This document shows positions 25,695-56,286 of a stretch of 64,000 nt of DNA, one piece after another. The position numbers were made by a program, and so were the translations under genes. This DNA comes from Apostichopus japonicus (taxonomy: Eukaryota; Echinodermata; Holothuroidea; Aspidochirotida; Stichopodidae). The stretch covers positions 19,404,489 to 19,468,488 of the forward strand of contig NC_092572.1 in the NCBI RefSeq assembly GCF_037975245.1. Reading direction: 5' to 3'. The stretch's first letter is position 1; every line of letters begins with the position of its first letter. The notes below the pieces were generated by a model. That model saw nothing but the letters and a program-made list of their open reading frames with translations, searched no databases and was not told where the DNA came from.

Positions 25695-26060
25695 CCCAAT
25701 ATATATTAGAAACAAAACAACATCACTGAATGCATATGTTACTCAGAATAACATGGATGCTGTAGTTGAAACCTGGCTAGCCACTGACGATCCTTTTGTT
25801 ATAGGTGAACTGAAACCTGTCAGATACACCGTATAACAAGTAATCATGGGGGTATCGGTGTACTTTTTAAATCACAACTTGGCTTCAGACTGCACCCTTT
25901 GATGATTCAAACGACTACTTTTGAGTATTCAAGCATACTTGATCCAAACAATGGTGTTCACTACATAATCATATACAGCCCCTCCTTCACAAATAAACGC
26001 CTTTACAGTGCCCTGCTTTCTTGAAGAGTTTGACATTTTTTTGCAAGAAATACCCTTGTT
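25695..26060 (+). mobile_element. LINE endonuclease relic
   Basis: The plus frame reads RNKTTSLNAYVTQNNMDAVV then ETWLATDDPFV, matching the N-terminal part of the apurinic-type endonuclease of CR1/L2/Jockey LINEs ('vrSl.nK...l......ldvl.ltETWL..d'). The frame stops at a TAA near 25835, and a 'YSPSFTNKRLYSAL'-like piece follows in another frame. It is broken and has no ORF2 here. Confidence 0.6.
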
Positions 26061-26679
26061 CGCCGAGCCGGAGTCCTAGGTCAACGATTGCTGATGAAAT
26101 ATTGTATCACTTATACAAAACATTATAGATTTAGATTGTTTGGAACTCTCTTGTCTTATATAAAACAATAAGGTGATCTGGGTCTGCAAATGGCTTTCAA
26201 ATTAATTAAATATGCACTTCCACAGTTTAGCACCTACTTTAAATAATTCCAAAAGAACCACTCACTTTTCATTATATTTGTACACCTTGGTCAGCGTTGG
26301 ATCACCCCTTTTTCAATGTGTTATAAATGCTACATAAAGAACTAATTTGTGTTCTGTCAGTGTATTTTAAAATATGTTTTGCTGGTTTATATTTAAGGTT
26401 TGATTATGAGTTGTTTCGTATTTAGTGTCGATCTGACCTAATCATTTCGTATTCCTGCAAATGTACTAACACCAATTTTTCAGTTGAATAATTTAGCCTG
26501 TGATAATGCTGTCAAAATCATGGACGTTGTCAGAAAAAAAATTAAAAGAACTGGGGGTGGGGAGGGAGGATCAAGGAAATCTATACCTTAACACTATAAG
26601 CGGTTAACTGTCCAAAATATGAACAGATTAGCCGGTTGATCCTAAAACGAATTTTATCAATTAACGGTCAAAAAGTTAA

Positions 26680-28340
26680 CAGTTTACAAGAGCTTTGTGT
26701 ATTTTTAACGAGAGAGGACGAGTTCCCGCCTCTTTTACACTACTTTGATATTACAGGGGAAACAATTCCTATTTACCCAACTGAGGACGCTAATGATCAC
26801 CAACGTGTCAACCCTTGTGAAAGGCTGTAATTGCTGTTCAAAAGAAACATAAACACATAGGCTAACTGTGTCAACGCACTTACATGACGTATTTTCCCTG
26901 ATCTGTATTTCCTTCTTTAAATGTATGAATAAAGAAGGCGTAAGCAGATATTGTAATCCACGCATCAGGCTTAGGCTTACCTCCATCTTATTATCCAAAA
27001 TGCCTTCCTGCAGGGATGATATATTGTTAATGAAACGTACACCAGTACACGAAACTAGTGATAAATAGTAGATGTATTCGTGTGTAGTAAAAAACACAAA
27101 ACTTGACTATAGTGATAAATAGTAGATGCACTAGTGTGTAGTAAAAAACACGAAACTTGATTAGTGATCAATACTAGATGTACTATAATGTGTAGTAAAG
27201 AACACGAAACTTGACGAGTGATAAAAATTAAACAGTTTATAAGAGCTTTGTGAGAGAGGGCGATTTTCCCGCCTCTTTTACACTACTTTGATCTTCCAGG
27301 TCCTATTTACCCAACTGAGGACGCTCAGGATCACAAATGTGTCAACCCTTGTGAAAGGCTGTAGTTGTTGTTCAAAAGAAACAATAGCACATGACTAAAT
27401 TTGTCAACGCACCTACATGACGTATTTTCCCTGGTCTGTATTTCCTTCTTTAAATGTATGAATAAAGAAGGCGTAAGCAGATATTGTAATCGACGCATCA
27501 GGCTTAGGCTAACCTCCATCTTATTATCCAAAATGCCTTCCTGCAGGGCGATATATTGTAAATGAAACGTACACCAGTACACGAAACTAGTGATAAATAG
27601 TAGATGTATTAGTGTGTAGTAAAAAACACAAAACTTGACTATAGTGATAAATAGTAGATGCACTAGTGTGTAGTAAAAAACACGAAACTTGATTAGTGAT
27701 CAATACTAGATGTACTATAATGTGTAGTAAAGAACACGAAACTTGACGAGTGATAAAAATTAAACAGTTTATAAGAGCTTTGTGAGAGAGGGCGATTTTC
27801 CCCCTCTTTTACACTACTTTGATCTTCCAGGTCTTATTTACCCAACTGAGGACGCTCAGGATCACAAATGTGTCAACCCTTGTGAAAGGCTGTAGTTGTT
27901 GTTCAAAAGAAACATTAGCACATGACTAAATCTATCAACACACTTACATGACGTATTTTCCCTGGTCTGTATTTCCTTCTTTAAATGTATGAATAGAGAA
28001 GGCGTAAGCAAATATTGTAATCGACGCATCAGGCTTAGGCTAACCTCCATCTTATTATACAAAATGCCTTCCTGCAGGGCGATATATTGTAAATGAAAGG
28101 TACACCAGTACACGAAACTAGTGATAAATAGTACACGAAACTAGTGTGTAGTTAAGGACACGAAACTTGACGAATGATAAATACTAGATGTACCAGTGTG
28201 TGGTAAAGAACATGAAACTTGACTAGTGATAAATACTACATGTACCAGTGTGTAGTAAAGAACACGAAACTTGACTAGTGATACATACTAGATGTACTAG
28301 TGTAGTAAAGAAAATGAACTTCACGAGTGATAAATACTAG
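26680..28340. repeat. Nested tandem repeat: 532-553-bp units containing a 53-bp minisatellite
   Basis: Three long units start at about 26680, 27233 and 27765 (anchor 'cagtttataagagctttgtg' and its variant). Each ends in several copies of a shorter repeat of about 53 bases with the core 'gtgataaatagtagatgtac' and 'tgtagtaaagaacacgaaac', at 27057-27225, 27590-27757 and 28117-28345. Short frames repeated on the minus strand are by-products of the repeat and not genes. Confidence 0.8.
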
Positions 28341-29095
28341 ATGTGAAAATGTGTTTATATTACAAAATATTATTTTCAGTGAAACAATTAAATCAGTTCG
28401 TTTTCTCCAAAAAAAAAATCCTTTTACTGCAGTAAATAACTTGAATAATACCAGAAGTCTGAATGTCTACTTTATGTTGTGTAATAAATTGCTAGAGGTC
28501 AAAGGTATAACCTTAAAATATGCTAGAGAGTCCAATAATGGTCATTTTATTCAGAACTTTATCAAGCAAAAATAATACTCTTTTTCACCTACCAAGATAT
28601 GTTATTGTCTATAAAGTGAACCAATTTCTACATTTTGGAATACTTTGATGGTTCAGAACGGAACAAAAGGTACTTCCGAAAGCTGTTCAGTAAAAGCTTC
28701 GAGTGTTACTGTAAATGTGACAATATTGACCATTTATGATTAAACTTAAGAGTCTACTAGGGATTTAAGAAGGATTTCTTTATAAATTCGAGTCATATAA
28801 TATACAGATCAGTGTATTCAAAAGATTACCATATATTTTTCTAAGTAATGATCTCCTGTCGGCGATACTCCTGCAGCAATTATGACACCGGGTCGCATAA
28901 GTTAAATGAAGTCGATGACCATAGTGACATCTCAGCTTATACGTTGTTTATTTGTTAATTGCTGCATTTTGTAGTTATAATTTCCCCGACAGGTTTGTTT
29001 TCAAGCTTTACACGTCCCGTCTATAAAGTTACAAAATCCTAGTCATCCATTTTACACCAAATTTGTTTCACTTGTAATATATTTAGTGTTTGCAG

Positions 29096-48036
<18,941 letters not shown>

Positions 48037-48392
48037 AATGTAGACAAACGCCAATTCAAAAAAAAAAGAACAACCGAACCAGAGGAAGAAATATATTTGA
48101 ATCGCAACGTAGAGTAGAATCTTGTATATACTAACACACATTCAGGTATCAACGAACCCTTCCCTTTAAATTTTTACACAAGAAAAGAGTATAGTGCCTT
48201 AATGCTGCAGTTAATGTAAAATAATTTCATTTTTTGTTGTGACTCTTATGTTAACCTGAGAAGTGGATTTGTATTCCATTCGTTAATATGAATTTTTGAG
48301 CAGGCTGCCACCTGTCATTGCGATATCTTGTGGTAGACTGAGTCTACACCGAATCTACTAGACTCGGTGTCAATCATGTGGCTACGAATACC

Positions 48393-48398
48393 AATAAA
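48393..48398 (+). promoter_or_regulatory. Candidate polyadenylation signal of the NACHT gene
   Basis: AATAAA lies about 360 bases after the Death-domain stop codon, in AT-rich sequence, on the same strand. It is the nearest good hexamer that I see downstream of the stop. A hexamer alone is weak evidence. Confidence 0.35.
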
Positions 48399-48913
48399 AC
48401 AAGTTACGCAAGATCAAAATTGACTTCTATTAGTCTAATCGTGCTATATATTGATACTGAATAGGAAACAGCACAATTTGTAACGGGATCAAGGCTGACC
48501 AAGAAAGACGTGGTAATGGTTAATCAATGAATGTTTTATATAAAACAAAAACACAGCCTTGGGGGTTTACATGTGTTTGAATGAAAACTAATAATAACAA
48601 TTATAAGACAAAGAAGAAGAAGAAAAAGGAGAAACTTTGCATTTAAAGTTTCATCATTGTCGTTCAACACGTTTTTGCCTGGACAGTTTGATAGACGAGA
48701 ACAAAACAATATTAAAAGTACTACCAACACTATTTTCTGTTATGATAGTTCATCATGGATAATTTATCTAATATGACAGTGGATCTGACTCGAGAAGTAT
48801 TTTCATTAAGAGTCAGTGTTTTTGGAACTATCGTCTACGTTGCTGTATACACGCACGTTTTCTCATGTGTGTATTTGTTAATACGTTAGTTCTCGTCTCA
48901 ATTAATCGCTTCA

Positions 48914-49640
48914 GTGAATTGCGCGAAATCAGCAACCACTACTACATTTTGGTTTGGCGGTAACCGACTTTCTGACAAGATTGGTTGCATTTCCACTCGC
49001 AATTTTAAACCGTCTGTTAATAAGCGATTTAACTTGTCACGCCCGGTCAAGGTATCATCTCTTCCTACCGGTATATGTCTTCACTTCGTGTTCATAGGCT
49101 TTGTTATTAGGAATAACCGTTCATCGATATCTCGCGATATCTTGTCCTTTCAGATATCACGTCATCATGAATTCGAGGAAAACCATTAAAATCGTAATTT
49201 TTGGTATGCATTCGGAACGGTGTATGAACTCTATCGGTCTGGAGTTTCGGTGGAGACCCACATCAATCGGCGAGTGAACTTGAACAGTACGATGCCCTAA
49301 TAATTCATGCGCTCTCTGCTTCATTCCTAAAACCCTTTTGGCTATTATTACTGATCATCACGTAATGTGAGAATCTTCTACATCGCATACCTCCGAGGCA
49401 AAGTTGAGTGGAAAATGAGCTTGCGCACTGCAGTAGCCAGCGCTAATGTTCTCGGTGCATTTACTATTATTTGATTACCACACAGTTTTAAGGACGTGTT
49501 CGAACTTAATCTTGCGATGGATCTGAAACCACTTTTGGCTGTTCAAACTTTTTGGGAGATTTTAACTTATATCAGCTCTTTCATGAATCCTATCATCTAT
49601 GGATGGCGCAATCAGCAGTTTAAAACAGCCTAATAGCAAA
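48914..49640 (+). pseudogene. Degenerate class A GPCR relic
   Basis: The 3' end at about 49573-49634 reads SSFMNPIIYGWRNQQFKTA then stop, the NPxxY end of transmembrane helix 7. About 600 bases upstream, SATTTTFWFGGNRLSD (near 48935-48980) matches the TTTNVFVVNLAISD start of helix 2 in the neighbouring GPCR at 53138, with many changes. The part in between is out of frame. It appears to be an older, dead member of the same tandem family. Confidence 0.5.
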
Positions 49641-52600
49641 TACTAAAATACTGTGGTTGTTAGAATTAGGTTCAAAGTTAGTAGGTAAACGACAGACATT
49701 AATAAGGATGTGGGCAATTACTAAGCAGTACTTCTCTCTCTCATTCAGCGTCGTTCTTTGGTGCTTTTGATACCCTTATCCTTAAGATACGTATACAAAT
49801 TTGGATCCTGAGTTAAGCAAACTGAAAATTCGGAACCAGTATAATATGTTCGTTGGGTTCAAAGTCAAGTGACTAAGCTAGAGACACCAATCAGGATAGC
49901 AGTAATTCATCTGTAGCAAAATATTCTTTCTCATTGCACGATGATCGTTCGTTAGTATGCGTTTGGTATCCTACCATAAACATAGTGTACATTATTCGCA
50001 CACTAGGCCAAGTGAAACGAACTGAATGCACGCTCGCTTTGGAATATTATGATAAACACTCCGTAGGGCTTTGTTGTTGGTATGAGACATAGAAATCGGT
50101 CATGGTCATCGCTTTGATGTTAATTTTGACATGGCACAATGGTGGAAAAATAAGCTATACGGTACTGATGATCATTTTGTTACCTGCATTTCACAACCTG
50201 ATGGACAGTCGTCGTCCTTCAGTAAAATCCTTCGGCGCGTATATACATGTTTACACTCACATATATGCATATGAAATCCCAATCCAGAAGACTACAAAAG
50301 CGATACTCCCACACTTCATCGGGAACACAGCATCCGAAAGTTCGTGCTACCAATTGGATCTCGGAATGATCAACACAATGAAAATCGACTGCTTTCAAAA
50401 CCTCTGTTGTGTCTTTACAAATTGCGATAAAGTAGCAAATTTAATTCTCACTAGGTTTTTTATATTTTTTATTTACAATTTCAAGTGTTTAGCACTTTTC
50501 CTAGCAGAATGGGGGGTATTCGTATTATATATATACTACATTTACTATTTTGAATGTAATCAACTATTTTTCGTTTCTATTAAAATATTTTGTATAAGCG
50601 GCGTCGAAAATTGTATACACGTAAAATAAACGTTATGAAGGCTAATTTTTTTGCTAAGCTGAGGCATGATTGGCGCAAACTTTAATCTTCAAAATTTATT
50701 TATTACAAATAATCGAAGGTTAGAGCTCAGAAGCAAGTGTTGGGCTAGACACCGAAGTCTCTACCGAAAAGCAGGCCATAAGATACATTGGTTAAAAATG
50801 ACGATTGCCCGAGCTTAATTTTTTAATTTTACCCTATTTTATCAGAGTTAAGTTGTGAATTCTTTCCGACTGAGCAACTTGACAATTTTCTGAACAATGT
50901 TGAAATGATATCTTATGTTATTTTTTGTTATTTTCAACATATATCTGCCTAATATTAAAATGTTAACTTCTTTCCAATTGATTAATTTAATAGTTTCCTG
51001 AAAATACTAAAATGATAACTTATTAAATAAGTTTTATGCAAAATGTTAAAAATTATGACGATTTCTCTGAAACTTTTAAGTCACATCTGGTACATATCAC
51101 CAATTTTCGGTGGAAGGTTACAATGTTGTCTTATTTACAAGAGTGGTTAATTTAACAATTTTATGAAACTTCATTACTAAGTTCTTTATGTCAACAAATT
51201 TTGGTGGAAATATTGAAATGTCAACTATTTACATCTTCTCATTTCAGATGGAAATGATTAGTTTATTAGTGTTATACTGTATATTCCCATCGTTATGTAT
51301 CTTCTACGCTTACTTATGATAAATAATACGCTCTACTAATGTTTTTTCCTTTACTTCTTTTTTCTACAACATTAAATAGTACGCGTCGCACAAAATAACA
51401 AAAAAATAGTATGAACAGCAATGAAAGTTAAGGGAAGTAAAACTATAAAAAAAAATGAGGTTCTTGTCGAAGAAAAAACTGAAAGAAGTCAAATCAGAAA
51501 TAGATAAAACATTGAACAAAGGAATTCAGGAGAAAGTAAACAAAAGCAAACTTAATAAAAAATAAAAACGAATCCCGACTGTAAACACCCCACCTACCAT
51601 CACAAACCATACCCCGACCAAACCCCTCCCCCACTAAATCCAAAGCTTCCCACATTAAAATTGTGTTTTGTCATTGCCTGTTTTGCCGGTTGGAAAAACG
51701 TCAAATCACGACAAGTTGAAATATATATTGCACTAGATCCACCAGCACAAAAAAAGTAAAAGAGGTAGTATTGGTAGTGGTAGTGGTGTTAATGGCAGTG
51801 GTGTTGTTGTTGTTGATGTTGGTGGTGGTATTGGTAGTAGTATATGCCAGTAGTAACAATAACAATAATACTGGTTATAATAAATTCTGAGTACTTGGGA
51901 GTATAAATCGATGACAGATTTACATTTTCTTGCCTAACAATGTATTGGGTTGTTTCGTTAGCTGTTACGTTATGCCATCCACTTTATTGTAATGTCAATT
52001 CCCCGTCTGAAGGGGCAATCCTTAAAATTAAGGTTGGTGAAAGAGAGCCTCGACAAGAAGATGGCCATGGGGAAGATATTAAGTGCTCGTTGCACATCGG
52101 TATCGTTTGTTCAAACCCCTTCAGCATACAAGGGTCATTAAATATTGTGCTTACAATATACGGCTCTTATAGTTATCCTTACATAACGCAGAATTTTTAC
52201 TGTTAACGCAAGAACGCAATACCAAAACACGGTGTCTAAACTATGCGCTGAGGCTACAGAGTTAACTCTACGGTGTCAATAACGCCGTTAAGCGATGCAA
52301 ATACACTAAGAAACAATCGATTGACTAAATGACCGCAATGTGGATCATTCAATCTATAGCCTTTTTTTCTGATAGCTGAACTAGGGCTAATGCACTCATG
52401 CTGCTTATTACGGACTGACTGATCTATATCCATCAACCGAAGAAAAATAACTGGTACTTACAATCGTAAGTACAGTTTCACGCAGTTCTGAGCGCTACTA
52501 ATTAATGTTAATAACGTGAATGTTAATAATCGGTGAATAACGTAAATCCTAAATAACTAGGCGTTCCCTACCTCAGTGCATTTTAAGACTCACAATGTAT

Positions 52601-53060
52601 TACATAATATTCTGAGCACTTACAATGCCTACAAACAGTTAGAAACGGCGCCGTGGTATTAGAAACATGACCAACTTGATTGATAGAAATGATAAGATAA
52701 ATTACCGTAGGTAGACTTGTATCTCGTCTTGTATGAGATTTTGTCAAAGAGCGCCACACTGCACGTTACAATCGGCTTATTTTATATTTGTCTGAGCATT
52801 GGCATATGTTTACGCGTGCGCGAAGTTACTAATTCTAAGAACACCGCCTCTGAGTTTCGGTCACCAGTCTTCCGGAGACCGGAAAGCCAAACTCTTTGAA
52901 CAAAGGCCAGGAGCACGGTTTTTTACGTCATAGAAAACAACTTAGGGGGATAACGGGGATTTCCCAGAAAGAATTGCAACATTACTTCAAGCTTAAACAG
53001 TTAATTCAGCGTAAACAATAACTTACAAAAGTTAAAATATTAGTTCAGTTATATTATCTT
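49641..53060. other. Intergenic between the GPCR relics
   Basis: AT-rich, with short GT-rich repeats at 51765-51850 and a C/A-rich patch near 51590-51640. A 175-codon open frame at 50102-50629 is Phe/Tyr/Ile-rich and matches no family I know. Nothing else is recognised. Confidence 0.4.
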
Positions 53061-53071
53061 TACCTGCAACC

Positions 53072-53965
53072 AGGGAGGTCTGCTGCAACTTTGCAACACT
53101 TCTTTCTGCGGTACTTCAAATTACAACAAACGTATTTGTGGTCAACCTAGCCATTTCCGATCTCATTTCTTGCGTGTTTATTTTATTTCATCTAGTAGCG
53201 TTGTTTAGCGTTAATTTTTACCTTTCGAAGACATTTTTATGCAAGATTATTGGAGCAATAACTTATATAACGTTAGGAGCTAGCATTATAAATTTGGCTT
53301 TGATTGCAGTCAATCGTTTAATTTTGATAACTCGTCCGAGATCAAGTTATGATAAAGTATACTGTTCCCGAAACGTATACGTTATGATCTTCCTCGGTTA
53401 GCTATAGGTTATTATAGTCGCAACCGTACCGCTAGCATTAGGTTTCGGTGCACTCGGCTTTTCTCATCGTTACAGTGCTTGTACGGTGGACTCGGAACAT
53501 CCAAAAGCGTTCCACAATGAAATGTTACGTAGTATACTGATACAGTTTCCCTGCTTGGTGGTCATTATCGCGTGTTACTATCTCATTTATCGGTTTCTAA
53601 AGAGGAAAGGGATACTTCAGGGAATACGCAGGGACATATATCAGGCATCTACAGGTGATGAGAGAAGAAGGATTTCTCGGCAAATCATGGTGGTTAAAAT
53701 TACCAAAAATCTCTTTCTAGTTGTTTGTGCTTACATTGTATGCATCATGCCTTTTGCAGTAGCTTGCGTAATTCCTGAGAGTTACGTTGTGATTCCTTGG
53801 TTTGCAGGTTTGGTTACCTTTAATAGCTGCGTTAATCCATTCATCTACGGATTTAATCATCCGCAGTTTAAAGAAATCTTTAACTTAATATTTACATGCA
53901 AATGTAAGCAAATACCAGAACCGACTACCTTCATGCACGCCATGACCGTACATAGCGAAAGTTAA
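53072..53965 (+). pseudogene. Class A (rhodopsin-like) GPCR with two in-frame TAG codons
   Basis: One continuous frame runs from about 53072 to the stop at 53963-53965, broken only by TAG at 53399-53401 and 53405-53407. Helix 2 is TTNVFVVNLAISDLISCVFI, helix 3 ends in ALIAVNRLILI (NRL in place of DRY), helix 5 is SILIQFPCLVVIIACYYLIY, helix 6 is KITKNLFLVVCAYIVCIMPF, and helix 7 is FNSCVNPFIYGFNHPQFKEI with the NPxxY motif. Both TAGs fall at the start of helix 4 (GxLxVIIVATVPLAL), where Trp is expected. Helix 1 is not found and may be in an upstream exon (an acceptor-like accag precedes 53074). It is most likely a young pseudogene; the ligand class is unknown. Confidence 0.75.
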
Positions 53966-54162
53966 AGCTCCTGCATTTTTCGTTGCATTGATCACTTTTA
54001 TCTGGTGGTAGAGAACATATATACTCCGTCCACCAAAATCACTGCAGGAACCATTTTAATGACACAATATATGATTCAATTAAGGGTTGTGTGACACAAA
54101 TCTTAATATACATAAATTTAAAACAAAGATGAATAACTTGAAAAAGTAGGGTACAGTAGGGT

Positions 54163-56278
54163 CACTGGCGGATCCAAGGGGGGGGCCAAGGGGGGCCATG
54201 GCCCCCCCCCCAAAGGTGAGCCAAAAAGTGTTTCCGAACATTCGCTAAATCATATGATTGGAAATTAAAAAAATCGAGAGGAATAGCAGTGGTAGACTAG
54301 TCTTAACCTTTTCGTTTTCTGGTTTAAAATTAAATGCAGAGCTCCCAACTGACCCGCAATTCGCGGGAATTAGACCCGCATTCTAACACCCAAACCCGCT
54401 GACCCGCACAAGCGTCCGAAAAAACCGCATTGTAATTGTCAAGTATACATAAAGAAATTGGCATCAAAGTTTGACTTAGCAACCATCATTTCTTTAGGAT
54501 TTAGCATAATAGAGTATAAAACCTCCTTTACAGCATCATTTGAACCTCAAATTAGCCTATAATTCTTTTCATTGTGGCGAGCAGCGAACATTTTCATGCC
54601 ACGGGAAAGAATGAATTATCACCTACTATTCAATTTATTGATGTTACACAATATTTCTCAAAAACTTTTGGGTGACAAAAGCCTTTCTAAGTGCCACCAT
54701 TTTACATGTAGGCATCACCAGGATTCCAAAAAAAAATCAAAAGGGGAGGGGGACACCCCCTCCCCTTATAACCCTCCCCCAGCAATGGCGGCGGAACCGG
54801 GGGGGGCTTGGGGGGCTCAGCCCCCCCCCAATAAAAAAGTTGAGGGGGCAAATGCATGATAAGCCCCCCAAATATTTACCGAGGTTCCGAAACGTGCATC
54901 TGCCCATTTTTCAATGCATACTTGTCGATCTGTCCGATGCACACGTATACTATATAGGTGTAAATAATTTTAGTAATTGCTGGGGGACCCTGGGCCCGTC
55001 CCCTGGCTATAGACCACATTGTCACCTCAACCGCGTCTTCACGCCCCGTGAAAAGTGGAAGCAGTGAGTGTGAGTACCGGTAAGCGTAACACAACTTCGT
55101 CTTAGGCCAATGACTTGCCTCATTTCAGCCAGTTCTCCAACATCCCCTTACTTAGCGGCGGAGCGTATATATACACAGTCAGGGGGCGGATGCCCCCCCC
55201 CCCCGGACGGACTCAAATGGACTGCTGGCGCCCTTTTCAGCTTTTCACTACTTTTTACTTATTCGCGATTATTGACTATTTTATTGCGCTCTCATATATA
55301 CCTATTGACATTTGTCATATTCTGTTGGTGTAATTTTCCGACAAAATGGCGACGACACCTATTTATTCTCCGTTTATCTGCAAATTAGCAAGGCCCGGAA
55401 AGGGTCATTTCCTGCAATCTAGGGAGTATCTTTATCCAAAATTTTTCTGTACGCTCCGCGCCAACCTGTGGTGGCGCTCCGCTTAGATAGTGTTGAAAGC
55501 GCCCCTACAGACCATTCTTGCCCCCCCCCCTTACCAATACCCCAAGCTCCGCCACTGCCCTTACTACACTCAAAAACGTCTTTGCGAGTACACTACGAGT
55601 AATAGCTACTCTCTTAAAGCACCATCGAATATACAAAATTACAATGTTTTTACAGACTTTTACGTGCAATCTGAGAAATTGCAGACTTGAGACCCATATT
55701 TTAGGGCTAGGTATTCGCAGCATAAAACACTCGGGAAGTGCCGTTTCCGGCCATCTGGAGGTTTGAAAAAACCCAAAATTTTCTTGTACGCTCCGCGCCA
55801 ACCAATGGTGGCGCTCCGCTTAGATAGTCTCCATACATTAGCCCCCCCCCCCAATAATTTTTCCGTTCCGCCGCACCTGTCCCCCAGGACGGCGATTCGT
55901 GGCATGGACCAGCATTTGCCTTCTCAAGACTTGGGAGCTATGTAAATGTATGAGCATGAGGATTTACAGTTTAACACAATTTTGCAGTTACAGGCTGGTT
56001 GTAAGAAATTTATAACCTATGAGAAATAAAATTTCTTGAGAAAGATGATCCCAACATTGTTTTATAAATATTTTAGAAAATTACACCTGGGAAACATTTT
56101 TTTAGAAGTAAATTAACATCACCATTGTACACTTTTGTCGCACCAAATTGCATCTGAGGGCATTCAGCAATAGAAAATTTTACAAAGGGGAGGGGGCCCC
56201 CTCCCCTTACACCCCTCCCCCATATCACTCTAATGCCACTTTGGCCCCTCCCAAACAAAGGTCCTGGATCCGCCAGTG
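54163..56278. mobile_element. hAT-like non-autonomous transposon, 2.1 kb, with 8-bp target-site duplication
   Basis: Left end cactggcggatccaagg (54163) and right end cctggatccgccagtg (to 56278) form an inverted repeat of 14 perfect bases. Both flanks carry agtagggt (54155-54162 and 56279-56286), an exact 8-base duplication as hAT transposases make. The interior has many poly-C/poly-G runs and a segment with core 'gtggcgctccgcttagatag' at about 55470-55490 and 55808-55830. That segment is shared, inverted, with the element at 15922-17011. No transposase gene is visible, so it would need one in trans. Confidence 0.75.
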
Positions 56279-56286
56279 AGTAGGGT

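Larger units (their letters stand above)
22770..29089 (+). repeat. Arm A of a large inverted duplication (partner 59921-63562)
   Basis: Blocks match the reverse complement of 59921-63562 in collinear order: about 22770-23820 with 62590-63562, 25220-25445 with 60555-60850, and 28330-29089 with 59921-60470. Between them arm A holds a LINE endonuclease relic and a nested tandem repeat not seen in the partner. The arm stops at 29089, 6 bases before exon 1 of the NACHT gene. A (CATC)n run lies at 23750-23772 with its complement in the partner. 23830-25220 otherwise holds nothing recognised. Confidence 0.8.

Noticed and set aside
26680-28340. Possible CRISPR-like array (regular repeats with spacers)
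   Set aside because: Units are 53 and about 540 bases, repeats and spacers both repeat, and the genome is animal; it is a nested minisatellite.
50102-50629. 175-codon plus-strand open frame
   Set aside because: Very rich in Phe, Tyr and Ile from AT-rich DNA, no motif or splice context.
54572-55388. Pro/Gly-rich short frames
   Set aside because: Produced by poly-C/poly-G runs inside the hAT-like element; no transposase motif.
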